A DNA stretch of 5,777 bases, from contig SPCL01000130.1 of assembly GCA_004525335.1 (NCBI GenBank), positions 1 through 5,777 on the forward strand, written 5' to 3'. The notes beneath the pieces were generated by a model. The model was not told where the DNA came from. It made no database searches and saw only the letters and a list, made by a program, of their open reading frames with translations. The position numbers were made by a program, and so were the translations under genes. This DNA is from Thermodesulfobacteriales bacterium (GTDB lineage Bacteria > Desulfobacterota_D > UBA1144 > Nemesobacterales > UBA2774). Of the stretch, positions 5,264 through 5,777 are shown piece by piece. How positions within the stretch are numbered: the stretch's first letter is position 1; each line of letters starts with the position of its first letter.

Positions 5264-5734
5264 ATGACTAACTTGGACGCAACTGGGCTTTTAGATAAAC
5301 ACCTCAAAGAAAACACTGCAAATGGGAATATGCACCCAAGTGAGAATTGGTATGAAAAGGATTACCGAGACGCTGAGGATATTGTCTGGGGTTTTACAGA
5401 TATCAACTGGCACTCCCTTAAAAAAATCTTTGCACAACGCTCACCTGTTTGGCAGGAAGCATGTATCTTCATATTAGGAGAATCAGGTTCAAAAGGATCA
5501 GTGAAAATGCTAACCGACATATTTATTGACGGCGAGGATAAAATAGCCTGCTACGCAGCTGTGTTTCTAGCAGGCCAAAAAATATCTGAATTTTCAGATG
5601 AGTACCAAACCAAGATTTCAAGCCGTCTTCAAGAGCTTCTCACAGAAGAAAAATATAAAAAGTTCGGTGATCATTATCGAGCAAGTTTGGAAAAAATAAG
5701 TGAACAAATTCAAACGAAGCCTAAACTATTTTAA
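5264..5734 (+). CDS. Unrecognised helical protein, HEAT-repeat-like
   Basis: I do not recognise a named family. The 156-residue product has no signal peptide or membrane helix and is probably cytoplasmic. It is acidic and aromatic in the N-terminal third (ENWYEKDYRDAEDIVWGF). The middle resembles paired-helix HEAT or PBS-lyase-type repeats: WQEACIFILGESGSKGSVKM (63-82) then DKIACYAAVFLAGQ (92-105), with the Ala/Leu/Gly spacing typical of such repeats. The C-terminus is helical and charged. Small proteins of this kind include adaptors and some toxin-immunity proteins, but no toxin gene is visible. The ATG at 5264 is the first standard start after an in-frame stop at 5231; no good Shine-Dalgarno precedes it, and Met23 (5330) is a possible alternative. 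A promoter is proposed at 5033-5061. The coding region looks complete. Confidence 0.75.
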   Translation: MTNLDATGLLDKHLKENTANGNMHPSENWYEKDYRDAEDIVWGFTDINWHSLKKIFAQRSPVWQEACIFILGESGSKGSVKMLTDIFIDGEDKIACYAAVFLAGQKISEFSDEYQTKISSRLQELLTEEKYKKFGDHYRASLEKISEQIQTKPKLF

Positions 5735-5751
5735 CTACCTCGAAAGTTTAG
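5721..5751 (+). terminator. Weak hairpin across the end of the last gene
   Basis: CTAAACT (5721-5727) can pair with AGTTTAG (5745-5751) around a 17-base loop that includes the stop codon. The stem is AT-rich and no T-tract follows, so it is at best a weak or factor-assisted terminator. Confidence 0.2.
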
Positions 5752-5777
5752 ATAATGTTAGCCAAACTATTAATAAA

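Noticed and set aside
4879..5316. 145-codon minus-strand frame overlapping the start of ppk2
   Set aside because: It covers the ppk2 N-terminus in another frame, both divergent promoters and the start of the gene at 5264, and shows no protein motif.
1..5777. CRISPR array, tRNA or rRNA genes
   Set aside because: No regularly spaced repeats, cloverleaf-like sequences or conserved rRNA words were seen on either strand.

Overview
The window looks like a chromosomal stretch of a Gram-negative bacterium. Two products carry signal peptides, and one of these ends in an OmpA-type peptidoglycan-binding domain. The rest of the gene set (a DUF6868 membrane protein, a TIGR00341/DUF389 membrane protein, a DUF1579 protein and a class I PPK2) is typical of Proteobacteria and related environmental lineages. 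No rRNA, tRNA or marker gene is present, so I cannot assign a taxon. The gaps between genes are long, AT-rich and littered with insertion-sequence debris.

Layout. 1-346: no convincing gene; it holds an IS3/IS150-like terminal repeat (115-155) and a terminator-like hairpin (276-295). 347-589 (-): small DUF6868 membrane protein. 590-710: divergent intergenic region with a minus-strand promoter flanked by two copies of a 12-bp direct repeat. 711-1739 (+): TIGR00341/DUF389 membrane protein. 1743-1781: hairpin terminator between convergent genes. 1807-2406 (-): exported DUF1579 protein. 2407-2907: 500-base gap with two or three more IS-end-like repeats and a G-rich tract. 2908-3888 (+): exported DUF4892-OmpA protein; its real start is the ATG at 2908, after a strong ribosome binding site. 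3889-4153: decayed IS end with the last 31 codons of an IS3-family transposase, followed by another solo IS end. 4154-4963 (-): polyphosphate kinase 2. 4964-5263: divergent promoter region with a 10-bp palindrome between the two -35 boxes, then a leader of about 196 bases. 5264-5734 (+): unrecognised helical, HEAT-like protein.

The six intact genes do not form an operon. Each is flanked by its own gap, and neighbours are divergent, convergent or separated by IS relics. Four functions relate to the envelope or exported compartment (DUF6868, DUF389, DUF1579, OmpA), and PPK2 is cytoplasmic nucleotide and polyphosphate metabolism. I see no sign that they form one pathway. The most notable features outside the genes are a repeat family starting TGTACTG, always in the same orientation, in three of the gaps, and two well-formed divergent regulatory regions. 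I found no convincing new multi-gene system.
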